Shown one piece after another: positions 1-9,438 of a DNA stretch of 64,000 nucleotides; within the stretch, counting starts at the first letter, position 1; each line of letters begins with the position of its first letter. A program made the translations under genes and the position numbers. The stretch spans positions 682,001 to 746,000 of the forward strand of contig NZ_JQMX01000001.1 of assembly GCF_000744945.1 (NCBI RefSeq), read 5' to 3'. Source of the stretch: Carnobacterium maltaromaticum DSM 20342. Lineage in GTDB: Bacteria > Bacillota > Bacilli > Lactobacillales > Carnobacteriaceae. The notes under the pieces are model-generated. The model was not told the DNA's origin and did no database searches. It saw nothing but the letters and a program-made list of their open reading frames with translations.

Positions 1-573
1 ATAAGACAATGTTTTGATTGCCATCTGAACAATTGCTAAGCTTCTTGTTTCTTCCTCAATTTGATTCGATTTTTGATTAAGGATTTCCATTCCCACAATA
101 GTCGCACTATATTCAGCTAAAATTAAATCACTATCTGTAAATTCACGTGATATTCGAGCTAATATAATCGTACCTAATCGCTCTCCAGCAGCATAAATTG
201 GCACTAAAGTTGTTAAACCATCCGCAACTAAATCACGATTCTCAATTGGAAAAGCCGTATAATCACTTTCAATCCCAATATTCGCCTTGGTTTCAGTAAT
301 GCTTAACATACTTGTTGTATAGTCTTGTGGAAATTTCTTATCTTGCAACATTTGTTTCACACGTTCATTATTAATCTCATGCTTTTCATTAAAACCTAAT
401 AACCGACCTTTTTCACTAATCAAGTAGGTATTAGCATCTAATGAATTGCCTAAAATCTCGACCATGCTGTTAAAAGGTAAGGAGCCAGATTTAGCGACTT
501 TAGCTGAATCAATGCCACCTTCTTGTTGTAGCATGCTGTTAATTTGACGCATTTTCAAAAGTAATTCGTTCAT
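1..573 (-). CDS. codY: CodY, GTP/branched-chain amino acid-sensing global repressor (3' end missing)
   Basis: The first 191 residues are present and the left edge cuts the rest. What is present matches the CodY GAF ligand-binding domain and linker helix, including YTAFPVENRD-like (here YTAFPIENRD) and LILAEYSATIVGMEIL motifs. The C-terminal winged helix-turn-helix lies outside the window. In the family, CodY binds isoleucine/valine and GTP and represses stationary-phase and amino-acid genes. The ATG at 573 is preferred over the one at 579 because GGAGG then sits 7 nt upstream. It is last in xerC-hslV-hslU-codY, the Bacillus order, 22 nt after hslU. Confidence 0.96.
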   Translation of the reverse strand, partial: MNELLLKMRQINSMLQQEGGIDSAKVAKSGSLPFNSMVEILGNSLDANTYLISEKGRLLGFNEKHEINNERVKQMLQDKKFPQDYTTSMLSITETKANIGIESDYTAFPIENRDLVADGLTTLVPIYAAGERLGTIILARISREFTDSDLILAEYSATIVGMEILNQKSNQIEEETRSLAIVQMAIKTLSY

Positions 574-595
574 TTTCATTCCTCCATCAATCAAC

Positions 596-2014
596 TTATA
601 AAATGTAACGACTTAAATCTTTATCTGCAACAATATGTTCTATTTTATCATTTACATAGCTTTCTGTAATGGTAATATCCCCCATGTGCATATCTGGTGC
701 TTCAAATAATAAATCTTCTAATAATTTTTCAAGAATCGTGTGCAAGCGTCTAGCGCCGATATTATCTGTTTCATGGTTCACTTGATAGGCAATTTCAGCT
801 AAACGTTCGATTGCTTCAAAAGTAAAGGTCACGTTGATATTCTCAGTACCCAGCATCGCCACATATTGTTTAACCAACGCATTATTTGGTTCAGTTAAAA
901 TTTTAACAAAATCACTAGCATCTAAATCATCAAGTTCCACTCGGATTGGAAAACGTCCTTGTAATTCTGGAATTAAATCGCTTGGTTTCGAAACATGGAA
1001 CGCACCAGAAGCTACGAATAAGATATGATCTGTTTGAATCGTGCCATATTTTGTACTAACTTGTGAGCCTTCAACAATAGGTAAAATATCACGTTGTACA
1101 CCTTCACGAGAAACTTCACCACTTTGCCCAGCTTTAGATGTAATCTTATCAATCTCATCAATAAAAATAATCCCAGTATTTTGAGCTAATCGAATCGCTT
1201 CTGAATGAATATCTTCTGGATTGACTAACTTAGATGATTCTTCTTGAATAAACAATTCCAAAGCTTCTTTCACCGTTACTGTCCGCTTTACTTTACGTTT
1301 TGGCGTTAAAGCACCTAAAGTATCGTTTAAATCAATACCCATCTGCTCTAAACCAGCATTCATTGGTGAGTTAACTGTTTTCTTACGTTCCTCAACCTCT
1401 ACAGTCAATTCACGTTGGTCTAGCAATCCATCACGAATTTGTTGCGCAATAACCTTACGATTGGTTGAAATCTGTTCAGTGATTTCCTCTTCAGGCTCCT
1501 CTGCCATTTGGTTCATATTCATTCCCATATTATTCATCATGCTTTCAAAAGGATTGGTTGATTCAGCTTTTTTCTTCTCCTTTTTAATACCAGGAACTAA
1601 CAGTTTAGCCAATCGTTCGACAGCTTTGTTCTCAGCTTTAGTATATACATTTGAATATTGTTGTTTTTCAACAATTTTAATTGCATTTTCAACTAAATCT
1701 CGTACCATTGACTCTACATCGCGACCAACATACCCAACTTCAGTGAATTTAGTAGCCTCAACTTTTACAAAAGGGGCTTGAACTAATTGCGCCAAACGAC
1801 GAGCAATTTCAGTTTTACCAACACCAGTTGGCCCAATCATCAACATATTTTTAGGTGTTACTTCTCGTTGCATTTCTTCATCCAATTGCATTCGACGGTA
1901 ACGATTACGTAGCGCAACTGCGACTGATTTTTTAGCTTGATGTTGCCCAATAATGTATTTATCCAATTCAGCAACTATTTCTTTTGGAGTCATTTGCATA
2001 TTTGTATTCATCAT
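596..2014 (-). CDS. hslU: HslU (ClpY), ATPase subunit of the HslUV protease
   Basis: AAA+ unfoldase of 472 residues that feeds substrates into the HslV chamber in the cytoplasm. Visible motifs are the Walker A GPTGVGKT (61-68), the pore loop GYVG (94-97), an acidic, Met-rich intermediate domain (about 110-240), Walker B FIDEID, sensor/arginine-finger region ELQGRFPIRVEL, and a C-terminal tail ending SRYIL that in the family docks into HslV. The first two codons are both ATG, so the exact start is uncertain by one residue. The gene begins 18 nt after hslV, so the two subunits are co-transcribed. Confidence 0.97.
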   Translation of the reverse strand: MMNTNMQMTPKEIVAELDKYIIGQHQAKKSVAVALRNRYRRMQLDEEMQREVTPKNMLMIGPTGVGKTEIARRLAQLVQAPFVKVEATKFTEVGYVGRDVESMVRDLVENAIKIVEKQQYSNVYTKAENKAVERLAKLLVPGIKKEKKKAESTNPFESMMNNMGMNMNQMAEEPEEEITEQISTNRKVIAQQIRDGLLDQRELTVEVEERKKTVNSPMNAGLEQMGIDLNDTLGALTPKRKVKRTVTVKEALELFIQEESSKLVNPEDIHSEAIRLAQNTGIIFIDEIDKITSKAGQSGEVSREGVQRDILPIVEGSQVSTKYGTIQTDHILFVASGAFHVSKPSDLIPELQGRFPIRVELDDLDASDFVKILTEPNNALVKQYVAMLGTENINVTFTFEAIERLAEIAYQVNHETDNIGARRLHTILEKLLEDLLFEAPDMHMGDITITESYVNDKIEHIVADKDLSRYIL

Positions 2015-2032
2015 AAATTCAGCACACCCTTC

Positions 2033-2572
2033 TTATAATTCTTCAACAACAATATTATGATTTGTAAAGACACAGATATCCGCAGCAACCGTTAAACTTT
2101 CCTGCGCAATTTCTTGAGCAGAAAGATGTTTGCCGTGTTTTTTCAATGCTCTACCAGCAGATAAAGCGTAATTTCCGCCAGAACCGATAGCTAAAATACC
2201 ATCATCCGGTTCAATGACCTCACCGCCACCACTGACCATTAACATTTCATCTTTATTCATAACAATTAATAGAGCTTCTAACTTTTGCATAGCCCGATCC
2301 GTGCGCCACTCTTGAGCCAATTCAACTGCAGCACGTTTTAAATTTCCTTTATATTCATTTAACTTACCTTCAAATTTCTCTTCCAAGGTAAAAGCATCCG
2401 CTACACTTCCAGCAAATCCAACTAAAACTTCGCCATTATAAATACGGCGAACCTTTCTAGCAGTGCCTTTCATAATAACAGATTCACCCATTGTCACTTG
2501 GCCATCACCAGCCATTGCTGATTTACCGTTGTGCTTAATTGCAAATATCGTTGTTGCATGAAAAGTTGTCAT
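2033..2572 (-). CDS. hslV: HslV (ClpQ), peptidase subunit of the HslUV protease
   Basis: N-terminal nucleophile peptidase of 179 residues, forming the proteolytic rings capped by HslU. The N-terminus reads [12 protein letters not shown], followed by the GDGQVT and [10 protein letters not shown] signatures and [14 protein letters not shown]. Bacillus subtilis ClpQ has the same five-residue extension and uses its first serine; here both Thr2 and Thr7 could become the catalytic N-terminal residue. ATG at 2572 has GGAGG 7 nt upstream. That ribosome site is shared with the left end of a hairpin repeat filling the gap to xerC. Confidence 0.97.
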   Translation of the reverse strand: MTTFHATTIFAIKHNGKSAMAGDGQVTMGESVIMKGTARKVRRIYNGEVLVGFAGSVADAFTLEEKFEGKLNEYKGNLKRAAVELAQEWRTDRAMQKLEALLIVMNKDEMLMVSGGGEVIEPDDGILAIGSGGNYALSAGRALKKHGKHLSAQEIAQESLTVAADICVFTNHNIVVEEL

Positions 2573-2588
2573 TGTATTTCCTCCTTAT

Positions 2589-2709
2589 ATAAAAAGCTTG
2601 TTGAGCCGATTAGACCTGGCAGAAAAATAGGGAAATTTGATGTGGCGTTTTTTGCCACCTCGAAATTTCATCTTTTTTCCGAAGGTCTGGCTCATAAGAG
2701 CTAGCCTGG
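2589..2709 (-). repeat. Intergenic hairpin repeat, copy 1
   Basis: This unit folds into one long imperfect hairpin (2595-2702). AGCT, GAGCC, AGACCT and GAAAAA in the left arm pair with AGCT, GGCTC, AGGTCT and TTTTTC in the right arm. The apical stem pairs AAATTT..GTGGC with GCCAC..AAATTT around a T-rich loop. It repeats almost directly as copy 2 with a period of about 121 bp, and related copies lie at 48443 and 57945. Its left edge runs into the hslV Shine-Dalgarno site. No coding potential is seen. Confidence 0.85.
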
Positions 2710-2832
2710 ATAAAAAGCTTGTTGAGTCGATTAGACCTGGCAGAAAAATAGGGAAATTTCAAGAAAAGTCATTCTTTACTTTTTTAGGAATTTATCTTTT
2801 TTCCGAAGGTCTGGCTCATAAAAACCGTGCTA
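2710..2832 (-). repeat. Intergenic hairpin repeat, copy 2 (tandem with copy 1)
   Basis: The left arm (2710-2758) is nearly identical to copy 1, with GAGTC in place of GAGCC, so the pair with GGCTC becomes a G-U wobble. The right arm TTCCGAAGGTCTGGCTCATAA is the same. The apical stem is different in sequence (AGAAAAGT with ACTTTTTT) yet still pairs. It lies immediately downstream of xerC, whose stop codon is at 2865-2867. Confidence 0.85.
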
Positions 2833-2864
2833 AACCCTTTTAACTCGAACTTCAAGTTTTCACC

Positions 2865-3764
2865 TTATGCTCGTGGATGAAAAGCTCGGTAATCTTTTTG
2901 TAAATGTTCTTTTGTAACATGTGCATATATTTGAGTTGAAGATAAACTTGCATGACCTAACAACTCTTGGACTGTCCGCATATCTGCTCCATTATTCAAC
3001 AAATGTGTTGCAAATGTATGCCGCAGCATATGTGGGTGGATTTCAGAAGTCAGACTACTTTTTTTAATAACTTGATTGAGAACATATTCCACACCTGTTG
3101 CTGTAATACCATCTCCATGATGATTAATAAATAAATAGTCATGCTGTTTTCCATATTTTGTCATTAAAACCTCTCGGCCAAGCTTTAGATAAGTTCGAAT
3201 CGCCTCTTCTGCATAATGACCAAAAGGAACGTAACGTTCTTTATTCCCTTTCCCGTGTACTAACAATATTCCTAATTCAAAATCAATATCCTTTAAGCAA
3301 ATGCCACAGCATTCACTGACTCGAATTCCTGTTCCGTACAATACTTCAAGAAGTGCTTCGTTCCGAAAATCCAGTGGTTCGTCTCCTTTAACAGCCTCAA
3401 ACAAACTTTCCATTTCTTTTTCGTAAAAAAAACGTGGCAAACGTAAGGATTTTTTCTTTAAGTGAATATACGAAAAAGGATTTTCTTCAACGACTTCATT
3501 TTTTAAAAGAAATTGATAAAAAGCACGTAAACTCGATATTTTTCGGGAAACGGTATTACGGCTGTATTGTTTTTCGTTTAAAACACCTAAATAGATGCGA
3601 ACATCAGCTAACTCAACAGCCAAAAAAGAAGCCTCTCCGGTTTCAGCCAAAAAATCATGAAAATCAGAGATATCTTCATCATAGGCTTTTCTAGTTAATT
3701 CAGAATAGTGGCGCTCAATGATTAAATACTGTAAAAAAGTTTTTTTCCACTGATCTTCTTTCAA
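2865..3764 (-). CDS. xerC: XerC/CodV-type tyrosine recombinase
   Basis: Site-specific recombinase that in the family resolves chromosome dimers at dif with XerD. All catalytic residues are visible: Arg148 (GTGIRVSE), Lys172 (HGKGNKER), His245 and Arg248 (HPHMLRH), His271 (LGHAS) and Tyr280 (STQIYAHV). The N-terminal SAM-like core-binding domain covers about 1-90. I place the start at the TTG at 3764 because a run of six G lies 5 nt upstream and the N-terminus then matches CodV in length; the frame is open 8 codons further. 299 residues. First gene of xerC-hslV-hslU-codY. Confidence 0.95.
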   Translation of the reverse strand: MKEDQWKKTFLQYLIIERHYSELTRKAYDEDISDFHDFLAETGEASFLAVELADVRIYLGVLNEKQYSRNTVSRKISSLRAFYQFLLKNEVVEENPFSYIHLKKKSLRLPRFFYEKEMESLFEAVKGDEPLDFRNEALLEVLYGTGIRVSECCGICLKDIDFELGILLVHGKGNKERYVPFGHYAEEAIRTYLKLGREVLMTKYGKQHDYLFINHHGDGITATGVEYVLNQVIKKSSLTSEIHPHMLRHTFATHLLNNGADMRTVQELLGHASLSSTQIYAHVTKEHLQKDYRAFHPRA

Positions 3765-3829
3765 AAAATCCCCCCTATTCATAGACAAAATTACTTTATC
3801 ATATCAACAAAGAGAATACAATCAATAGA

Positions 3830-5149
3830 TTACTGAATTGAGCGAATTTTCTTTAAATTTGCAACTATTTCTAATGAACGCTCTGCATACGCTGTATTTC
3901 GTAGGTTTTTATCGCGAATTCTTTCGGGTAAAGGTGGAAATAAACCAAAATTGGCATTCATTGGTTGAAAATAACGTGCATCGGCATGCGTAATGTAATG
4001 AGCCATACTTCCCATCGTTGTTTCAGTTGGTAAAACAAGTAATTCCTCACCTTTGATTAACTTAGCTGCATTGATACCAGCCAATAATCCACTTGCGGCA
4101 CTCTCAACATAGCCTTCTACACCTGTCATTTGACCTGCAAAGAATAAATCTGAACGTTTTTTAGATTGATAAGTCTGTTTTAATAAATCAGGCGATTTCA
4201 TAAAAGTATTGCGATGCATCACACCGTAGCGTACGATTTCAGCTTGTTCTAAACCTGGAATCATTTGTAAAATCCGTTTTTGTTCCCCCCATTTTAAATG
4301 AGTTTGGAAACCAACTAAATTATATAACGACCCTGCAGCATCATCTTGGCGCAGTTGGACCACGGCATAAGGCCTGCGTCCTGTTTTAGGATCTTCCAAC
4401 CCGACAGGTTTCATTGGACCAAATAATAATGTTTTCCGACCTCTTTGAGCCATTACTTCTACAGGCATGCATCCTTCAAAAAACTTTTCTTTTTCAAAAG
4501 ATTTCAAAGGAGCAACTTCAGCTTCCACCAAAGCATCATAAAACCGATTAAATTCTGTTTCTGTCATTGGGCAGTTAAGGTATGCTGCCTCACCTTTATC
4601 ATAGCGTGATTTTAAATAGACTTTATCCATATCGATGGTGTTTTTATCTACAATTGGAGCTGCTGCATCATAAAAATAAAGCCCTTCAGATTCAGTAAAT
4701 GCAGAGATTTCCTTGGCTAACGCCTCTGAAGTTAAAGGACCTGTTGCAATGATAGTGGGACCTTCCGGTAAGGTCGTGACTTCTTCCGAATAAACCGTAA
4801 TATTAGGGTGATTTTTCAAGCAATCCGTTACTTTTTTTGAAAATGTATCTCGATCCACAGCTAAAGCCCCGCCTGCTGGAATCGCAGTAGCATCAGCTGC
4901 TGCGATAATTAATGAATTGAATTGGCGCATTTCTTCTTTCAATAAGCCTGCTGCATTGGTTAGTTGATTGGCTCTTAACGAATTGGTACAGACTAGCTCT
5001 GCAAAATTAGGGCTGTGATGTGCTTCAGTATTTTTTACTGGCCGCATTTCATATAAGTGGACCTTCACGCCTCTTTCTGCAATTTGAAAAGCAGCTTCAC
5101 TTCCTGCTAATCCTGCTCCAATCACATTAACAAATTGTTCATTATTCAT
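3830..5149 (-). CDS. trmFO: TrmFO, folate/FAD-dependent tRNA (uracil-54-C5) methyltransferase
   Basis: Flavoprotein of 439 residues that makes ribothymidine at position 54 of tRNA using methylenetetrahydrofolate. The FAD dinucleotide motif [10 protein letters not shown] is at 11-20; the two cysteine regions of the family are present ([17 protein letters not shown] and [13 protein letters not shown]). The C-terminus has [21 protein letters not shown], typical of the GidA-like FAD fold. It lies between topA and xerC as in Bacillus. A separate promoter is likely at 5245-5273. Confidence 0.96.
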   Translation of the reverse strand: MNNEQFVNVIGAGLAGSEAAFQIAERGVKVHLYEMRPVKNTEAHHSPNFAELVCTNSLRANQLTNAAGLLKEEMRQFNSLIIAAADATAIPAGGALAVDRDTFSKKVTDCLKNHPNITVYSEEVTTLPEGPTIIATGPLTSEALAKEISAFTESEGLYFYDAAAPIVDKNTIDMDKVYLKSRYDKGEAAYLNCPMTETEFNRFYDALVEAEVAPLKSFEKEKFFEGCMPVEVMAQRGRKTLLFGPMKPVGLEDPKTGRRPYAVVQLRQDDAAGSLYNLVGFQTHLKWGEQKRILQMIPGLEQAEIVRYGVMHRNTFMKSPDLLKQTYQSKKRSDLFFAGQMTGVEGYVESAASGLLAGINAAKLIKGEELLVLPTETTMGSMAHYITHADARYFQPMNANFGLFPPLPERIRDKNLRNTAYAERSLEIVANLKKIRSIQ

Positions 5150-5244
5150 TTATACTATCCCTTCTTTCCACAACTAGATACCATTTATCTTTTTTTAAAA
5201 GTTAACCCTAACTATTCATTTAGATAGCGTTTTCTACTTATACA

Positions 5245-5273
5245 ATTATACACTTTTTTGCATAAAAGTTAAA
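5245..5273 (-). promoter_or_regulatory. Probable promoter of trmFO
   Basis: On the minus strand TTTAAC (5268-5273) and TATAAT (5245-5250) are separated by 17 bp. The -10 is perfect and the -35 weak. It lies about 95 bp upstream of the trmFO ATG, downstream of the topA terminator. Confidence 0.55.
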
Positions 5274-5340
5274 TCGGAAATTCTGTAAAGTTGACAGCTT
5301 AATAAAAATTTTAACTCTTTTCAACTAAAAAATGAATAAA

Positions 5341-5390
5341 ACTATAAAAACACCCTTAGGAGCAGAGTTTCCTCTAGCTTCTAAGGATGT
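5341..5390 (-). terminator. Terminator after topA
   Basis: The minus strand reads ACATCCTTAG, then an inner TAGAG-GAAA-CTCTG hairpin, then CTAAGGGTGT followed by TTTT. It begins 9 nt past the topA stop. Confidence 0.85.
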
Positions 5391-5398
5391 CTTGAGAA

Positions 5399-7477
5399 TT
5401 ATTTCTGAACTGCTTCTTTATAATCACAGTCACTACATACGACTTGTTTACCGCCCTTAAGTTTCTTCTCAACTAAATAATGTTGACACTTAGGACAATC
5501 TCTTCCAACTGGTTTATCCCATGAAACAAACTCACATTCAGGGTATTTATCACAGCCATAAAAGATTCGATTCTTTTTAGATTTACGTTCAATAACTTGT
5601 CCTTCTTTACAGACTGGACAAGTAACACCGATTTCTTTCACAATAGCTTTAGTATTACGACACTCAGGGAAGTTACTACATGCATAAAATTTCCCATAAC
5701 GTCCTAACTTAATCACCATTGGATGGCCACATAAATCACAATCAAATCCAGCGGGTTCATCTTTGATTTGAATTTTTTCAATACCTTCTTCAGCTTTAGC
5801 AACTTCTATTTCAAAAGGTTTATAGAATCGGTCGATAACTCCAACCCAGTTTTCTTTTCCTTCTTCAACAAAATCGAGTTGTTGTTCCATATCTGCTGTA
5901 AAATGAATATCAACAATTTGAGGGAAGAATTCAACAATAATTGTATTCACGATCCCGCCAAGTTCTGTTGGTTCAAATCGTTTACTTTGTAACTTCACAT
6001 AGTAACGTCTTTGAATTGTTTCTAATGTTGGAGCATATGTTGATGGGCGTCCAACACCATTTTCTTCTAGGGAACGAATTAAGGTAGCTTCTGTAAATCG
6101 AGCAGGGGGTTGAGTAAAATGTTGTTTTGGCTCAATATCTACTGATTTAACTAAATCGCCTTTTTCCATATCAGGTAAAATATTATCTTTTTCCTCAGTA
6201 CCTTCATCATTGCCCTCAATATAAACTTTTGTAAATCCTGGGAATTTTATTTTTTGACCATTGGCTCTAAACATAACCCCGTTTTGTAACAAATCAACGC
6301 GCATCGTATCAAAGACAGCGGGTGTCATTTGGCTAGCAACTAATCTCGACCAAATGAGTTTATATAATTTTAATTGATCTTTCGTTAAATACTTTTCAAT
6401 TTCAGCGGGTGTTCGTAAAACACTTGAAGGACGAATCGCTTCATGGGCATCTTGAGAGCCCTGTGCATTTTTGGTTTTCTTAAAGGTTGTCGCAGAATAC
6501 TCTTTTCCGTACTCTTTAACAATAAATTCTGCCGCTTCAGCCTTCGCACTGTCAGCAATCCTAGTTGAATCAGTTCTCATATAAGTAATTAAACCAACTG
6601 CACCACCACGGCCTAGTGAAATTCCTTCGTATAATTGTTGAGCAACCATCATTGTCTTCCGCGTTCTGAAATTCAATTTACGTGCAGCTTCTTGTTGCAA
6701 GCTACTCGTTGTAAATGGAACGGCTGGATTACGTTTACGTTCTTTTTTTGTCACATTTGTTACTTCAAAATCTTTGGACGTTAATTTTTTTATAACTGCT
6801 TGTACATCATCCGTATTTTTTAATTCTTTTTTCTTACCATCAATACCATAAAAATTGGCTTTAAATTTTTTAGCCGCTTTTTTAAAATTACCACCAATCG
6901 TCCAATATTCTTCTGGCTTAAAAGCAGTAATTTCATTTTCTCGATCAATGATTAACTTCAGCGCAACAGATTGAACTCGACCTGCACTTAAGCCTTTTTT
7001 GACTTTCTTCCATAAAATTGGACTAATTGTATAACCTACCAAACGATCTAAAATTCGGCGTGCTTGTTGTGAATCAACTAAATCCATGTTAATTGACCGT
7101 GGTTCTTTAAAAGCACCTTTTACTGCTTCTTTAGTGATTTCATTAAATACAACACGATTTTTATCCTCGATATCTAAACCGAGTAAGAAAGAAAGATGCC
7201 AAGCAATGGCTTCCCCCTCCCTATCTGGATCGGCTGCGAGAAAAACTTTTTCAGCTTTTTTAGCGTGCTTTTTCAAGTCTTTAATAATATCGCCTTTACC
7301 ACGAATAGAGATGTAATGAGGTTCATAATTATTTTCTACATCAACCCCCATTTTACTTTTTGGCAAGTCACGAATATGTCCTAAACTTGCTAGAACCTTA
7401 TAATTTTTTCCTAGATATTTTTCAATTGTCTTTGCTTTAGCTGGTGATTCTACTATGACTAAATATTTATAGGCCAA
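5399..7477 (-). CDS. topA: DNA topoisomerase I
   Basis: Type IA topoisomerase of 692 residues that relaxes negative supercoils. The Toprim domain shows [17 protein letters not shown] at the N-terminus and DPDREGE (83-89); the active-site tyrosine is Tyr299 in [10 protein letters not shown]. Three C-terminal zinc ribbons each have a CxxC...C pattern (about 580-690). The start is TTG at 7477 with GGAG 7 nt upstream. It follows dprA, as in Bacillus, with its own promoter in the gap, and ends at a strong terminator. Confidence 0.97.
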   Translation of the reverse strand: MAYKYLVIVESPAKAKTIEKYLGKNYKVLASLGHIRDLPKSKMGVDVENNYEPHYISIRGKGDIIKDLKKHAKKAEKVFLAADPDREGEAIAWHLSFLLGLDIEDKNRVVFNEITKEAVKGAFKEPRSINMDLVDSQQARRILDRLVGYTISPILWKKVKKGLSAGRVQSVALKLIIDRENEITAFKPEEYWTIGGNFKKAAKKFKANFYGIDGKKKELKNTDDVQAVIKKLTSKDFEVTNVTKKERKRNPAVPFTTSSLQQEAARKLNFRTRKTMMVAQQLYEGISLGRGGAVGLITYMRTDSTRIADSAKAEAAEFIVKEYGKEYSATTFKKTKNAQGSQDAHEAIRPSSVLRTPAEIEKYLTKDQLKLYKLIWSRLVASQMTPAVFDTMRVDLLQNGVMFRANGQKIKFPGFTKVYIEGNDEGTEEKDNILPDMEKGDLVKSVDIEPKQHFTQPPARFTEATLIRSLEENGVGRPSTYAPTLETIQRRYYVKLQSKRFEPTELGGIVNTIIVEFFPQIVDIHFTADMEQQLDFVEEGKENWVGVIDRFYKPFEIEVAKAEEGIEKIQIKDEPAGFDCDLCGHPMVIKLGRYGKFYACSNFPECRNTKAIVKEIGVTCPVCKEGQVIERKSKKNRIFYGCDKYPECEFVSWDKPVGRDCPKCQHYLVEKKLKGGKQVVCSDCDYKEAVQK

Positions 7478-7537
7478 AGAAATGCTCCTTTCATTGAGCT
7501 TTTAATAGTTTTCTTTTTTAAATTGAAATCGTAATTC

Positions 7538-7567
7538 ATCTTATGCTATTTTTAGGTACTTTGTCAA
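7538..7567 (-). promoter_or_regulatory. Probable promoter of topA
   Basis: TTGACA (7562-7567) and TAAGAT (7538-7543) on the minus strand, 18 bp apart. Predicted leader is about 55 nt. Confidence 0.65.
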
Positions 7568-7657
7568 CTAAGTAACGTATTAGTTTATTATATATAATAG
7601 AAGAAAAAATAAAAAACAATCGATATTCATTTGAATTTGTCTTACTAAAAATTCGAT

Positions 7658-8527
7658 TTACTGATAAAATTCTTCTAAAATATCTTCCGTTTTTGTCACA
7701 CATTTTGCTCCTTTGGAAATCAATTCATTCGTTCCAGTAGACAAACTACTTGTAATATTACCTGGTAGAGCAAAAACTTCTCGCCCTTCTGCTAAAGCTA
7801 AATTTGCCGTAATCAAACTTCCACTTCTTGCAGCAGCTTCTATCACTAGTGTCCCAATTGCTAAACCCGAAATAATTCGATTTCGCATTGGAAAATGTTG
7901 TTTTAAAGGCTTTGTACCAAGTGGATATTCTGATATAACCAGGTGTTCTTTAGCGAGTTTCTTTTGTAAATCCTGATTTTCCTTAGGATAACACAAATCA
8001 AGCCCTGTGCCAACGACTCCGATTGTTTCACCAGAAAGTTCTAGTGTTAATTGATGAGCTTCGTAGTCAATACCCGTAGCTAAACCACTGACAATTAAAA
8101 AATCTGAGGCGATCAAACCAGGTAAAATTTGTTTTAAAGCTCGTACTCCATATAAAGTGTTTTTTCGTGCTCCAACAACAGCCAACATTTTTTTTCGTAA
8201 TAACTCTTTATTTCCCTGATAGAATAAAACTGCTGGCGGATTGTAAATATGCTTTAAATAATCTGGATAATCGTCATCTAAAATAGTTACCCAACCGATA
8301 TGCATTTTTTGATAGAGTTTTTTTATTTCTTCAAAATTAATTTTATGATAGCTTGTAATAAAAGCGGTTCTTTTAGATGCTGATAATCCAACTAGTTGAC
8401 TCAACTCATACAGTGAACTAGTTGGTTGATCAATTAAAGCCGCTATCATTTGAATGCTTGCCGTAGCACCGATGCCTTGACAGAGTGTAAAGTGAACTAA
8501 TTGGTCTCGTAATGTTTCTTTTTTCAT
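7658..8527 (-). CDS. dprA: DprA, DNA-processing protein (RecA loader)
   Basis: 289 residues. The Rossmann-like DprA fold shows VGARKNTLYG, SGLATGIDYEAHQ, GTGLDLCYP, PMRNRIISGL and SGSLITANLALAEGREVFALPG. In the family it binds incoming single-stranded DNA and loads RecA during natural transformation. An N-terminal helical domain covers about 1-70. The winged-helix C-terminal domain of some homologues is absent. The start has GAGGGG 9 nt upstream. It lies between rnhB (own terminator) and topA. Confidence 0.95.
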   Translation of the reverse strand: MKKETLRDQLVHFTLCQGIGATASIQMIAALIDQPTSSLYELSQLVGLSASKRTAFITSYHKINFEEIKKLYQKMHIGWVTILDDDYPDYLKHIYNPPAVLFYQGNKELLRKKMLAVVGARKNTLYGVRALKQILPGLIASDFLIVSGLATGIDYEAHQLTLELSGETIGVVGTGLDLCYPKENQDLQKKLAKEHLVISEYPLGTKPLKQHFPMRNRIISGLAIGTLVIEAAARSGSLITANLALAEGREVFALPGNITSSLSTGTNELISKGAKCVTKTEDILEEFYQ

Positions 8528-8610
8528 TTATTCCAACCCCTCAAATTTTAGTCTTCTCGTCATAATATCCACTAAAAGAACTAAAAACTTTTAAAGTGAG
8601 GCGGACTAAC

Positions 8611-8643
8611 TAAAAAAACTGCAAGAAATACAATTTGCAGTTT
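8611..8643 (-). terminator. Terminator after rnhB
   Basis: On the minus strand AACTGCAA and TTGCAGTT form an 8-bp stem followed by seven T. Confidence 0.85.
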
Positions 8644-8652
8644 CTAGTCAGG

Positions 8653-9438
8653 CTATTCAGTTGTTTCTAACACCAGCTCTTTCACCGGTGAAAAAGATTT
8701 ACGATGAATAGGTGTAATACCTTGTGCATCTAAACCAGCTAAATGAACTTTTGTTCCATATCCCGCATTCTTTTCAAAACCATAACCAGGATACATTTTA
8801 GCGTATTCTTTCATCATCCGATCACGTGTAACTTTCGCAATAATACTTGCTGCAGCAATGGATAAACTTTTTGTATCCCCTTTAATAATTTTACTTTGCG
8901 GGATTGGTAAATCAAGGGCCATCGCATCAATAAGCAAATGTTCTGGATCAATTGTTAGATTTTCAACAGCTTCAATCATTGCTAATTTCGTTGCTTCATA
9001 AATGTTGACTTGATCAATAATACCTTCGTCTTTTATGCCTATACCAATGGCTAAAGCTGAGTCTTTAATTTTATCAAATAACTCATCACGTTTACTTTCT
9101 GAAAGCTGTTTTGAATCATTGATTTCTAATACATGAAAATCATGAGGCAAAATAACAGCTGCCGCCACAACTGGACCTGCTAATGGACCACGTCCAACCT
9201 CATCAATTCCAGCAATATAATTCCGGCCATCTTGCCAAACAGCTAGCTCATAAGCCAGCATCTCTTGATGTTTAACTTCAAGAGCAACTAGTTTATTTTG
9301 TGCTTTTTCCCAACTTTTAATCGCATTAATAGTTCCTTTGCGTTCATCATTTTTCAACTCGATTAAACGAGGATCATTTGCATCCGTAATGCTAGCTAAA
9401 ATGGTTTTAATTTCTTTAATTGTTTGCTTTTTTTCCAT
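8653..9438 (-). CDS. rnhB: Ribonuclease HII
   Basis: Removes RNA from RNA-DNA hybrids, including single ribonucleotides. 261 residues with an N-terminal extension of about 70 residues, usual in Firmicutes. The catalytic GIDEVGRGPLAGPV motif has Asp79-Glu80; DSKQLSESKR and LLIDAMALD follow. The ATG overlaps the rbgA stop as TAATG, so the two are translationally coupled. A terminator follows. Confidence 0.96.
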   Translation of the reverse strand: MEKKQTIKEIKTILASITDANDPRLIELKNDERKGTINAIKSWEKAQNKLVALEVKHQEMLAYELAVWQDGRNYIAGIDEVGRGPLAGPVVAAAVILPHDFHVLEINDSKQLSESKRDELFDKIKDSALAIGIGIKDEGIIDQVNIYEATKLAMIEAVENLTIDPEHLLIDAMALDLPIPQSKIIKGDTKSLSIAAASIIAKVTRDRMMKEYAKMYPGYGFEKNAGYGTKVHLAGLDAQGITPIHRKSFSPVKELVLETTE

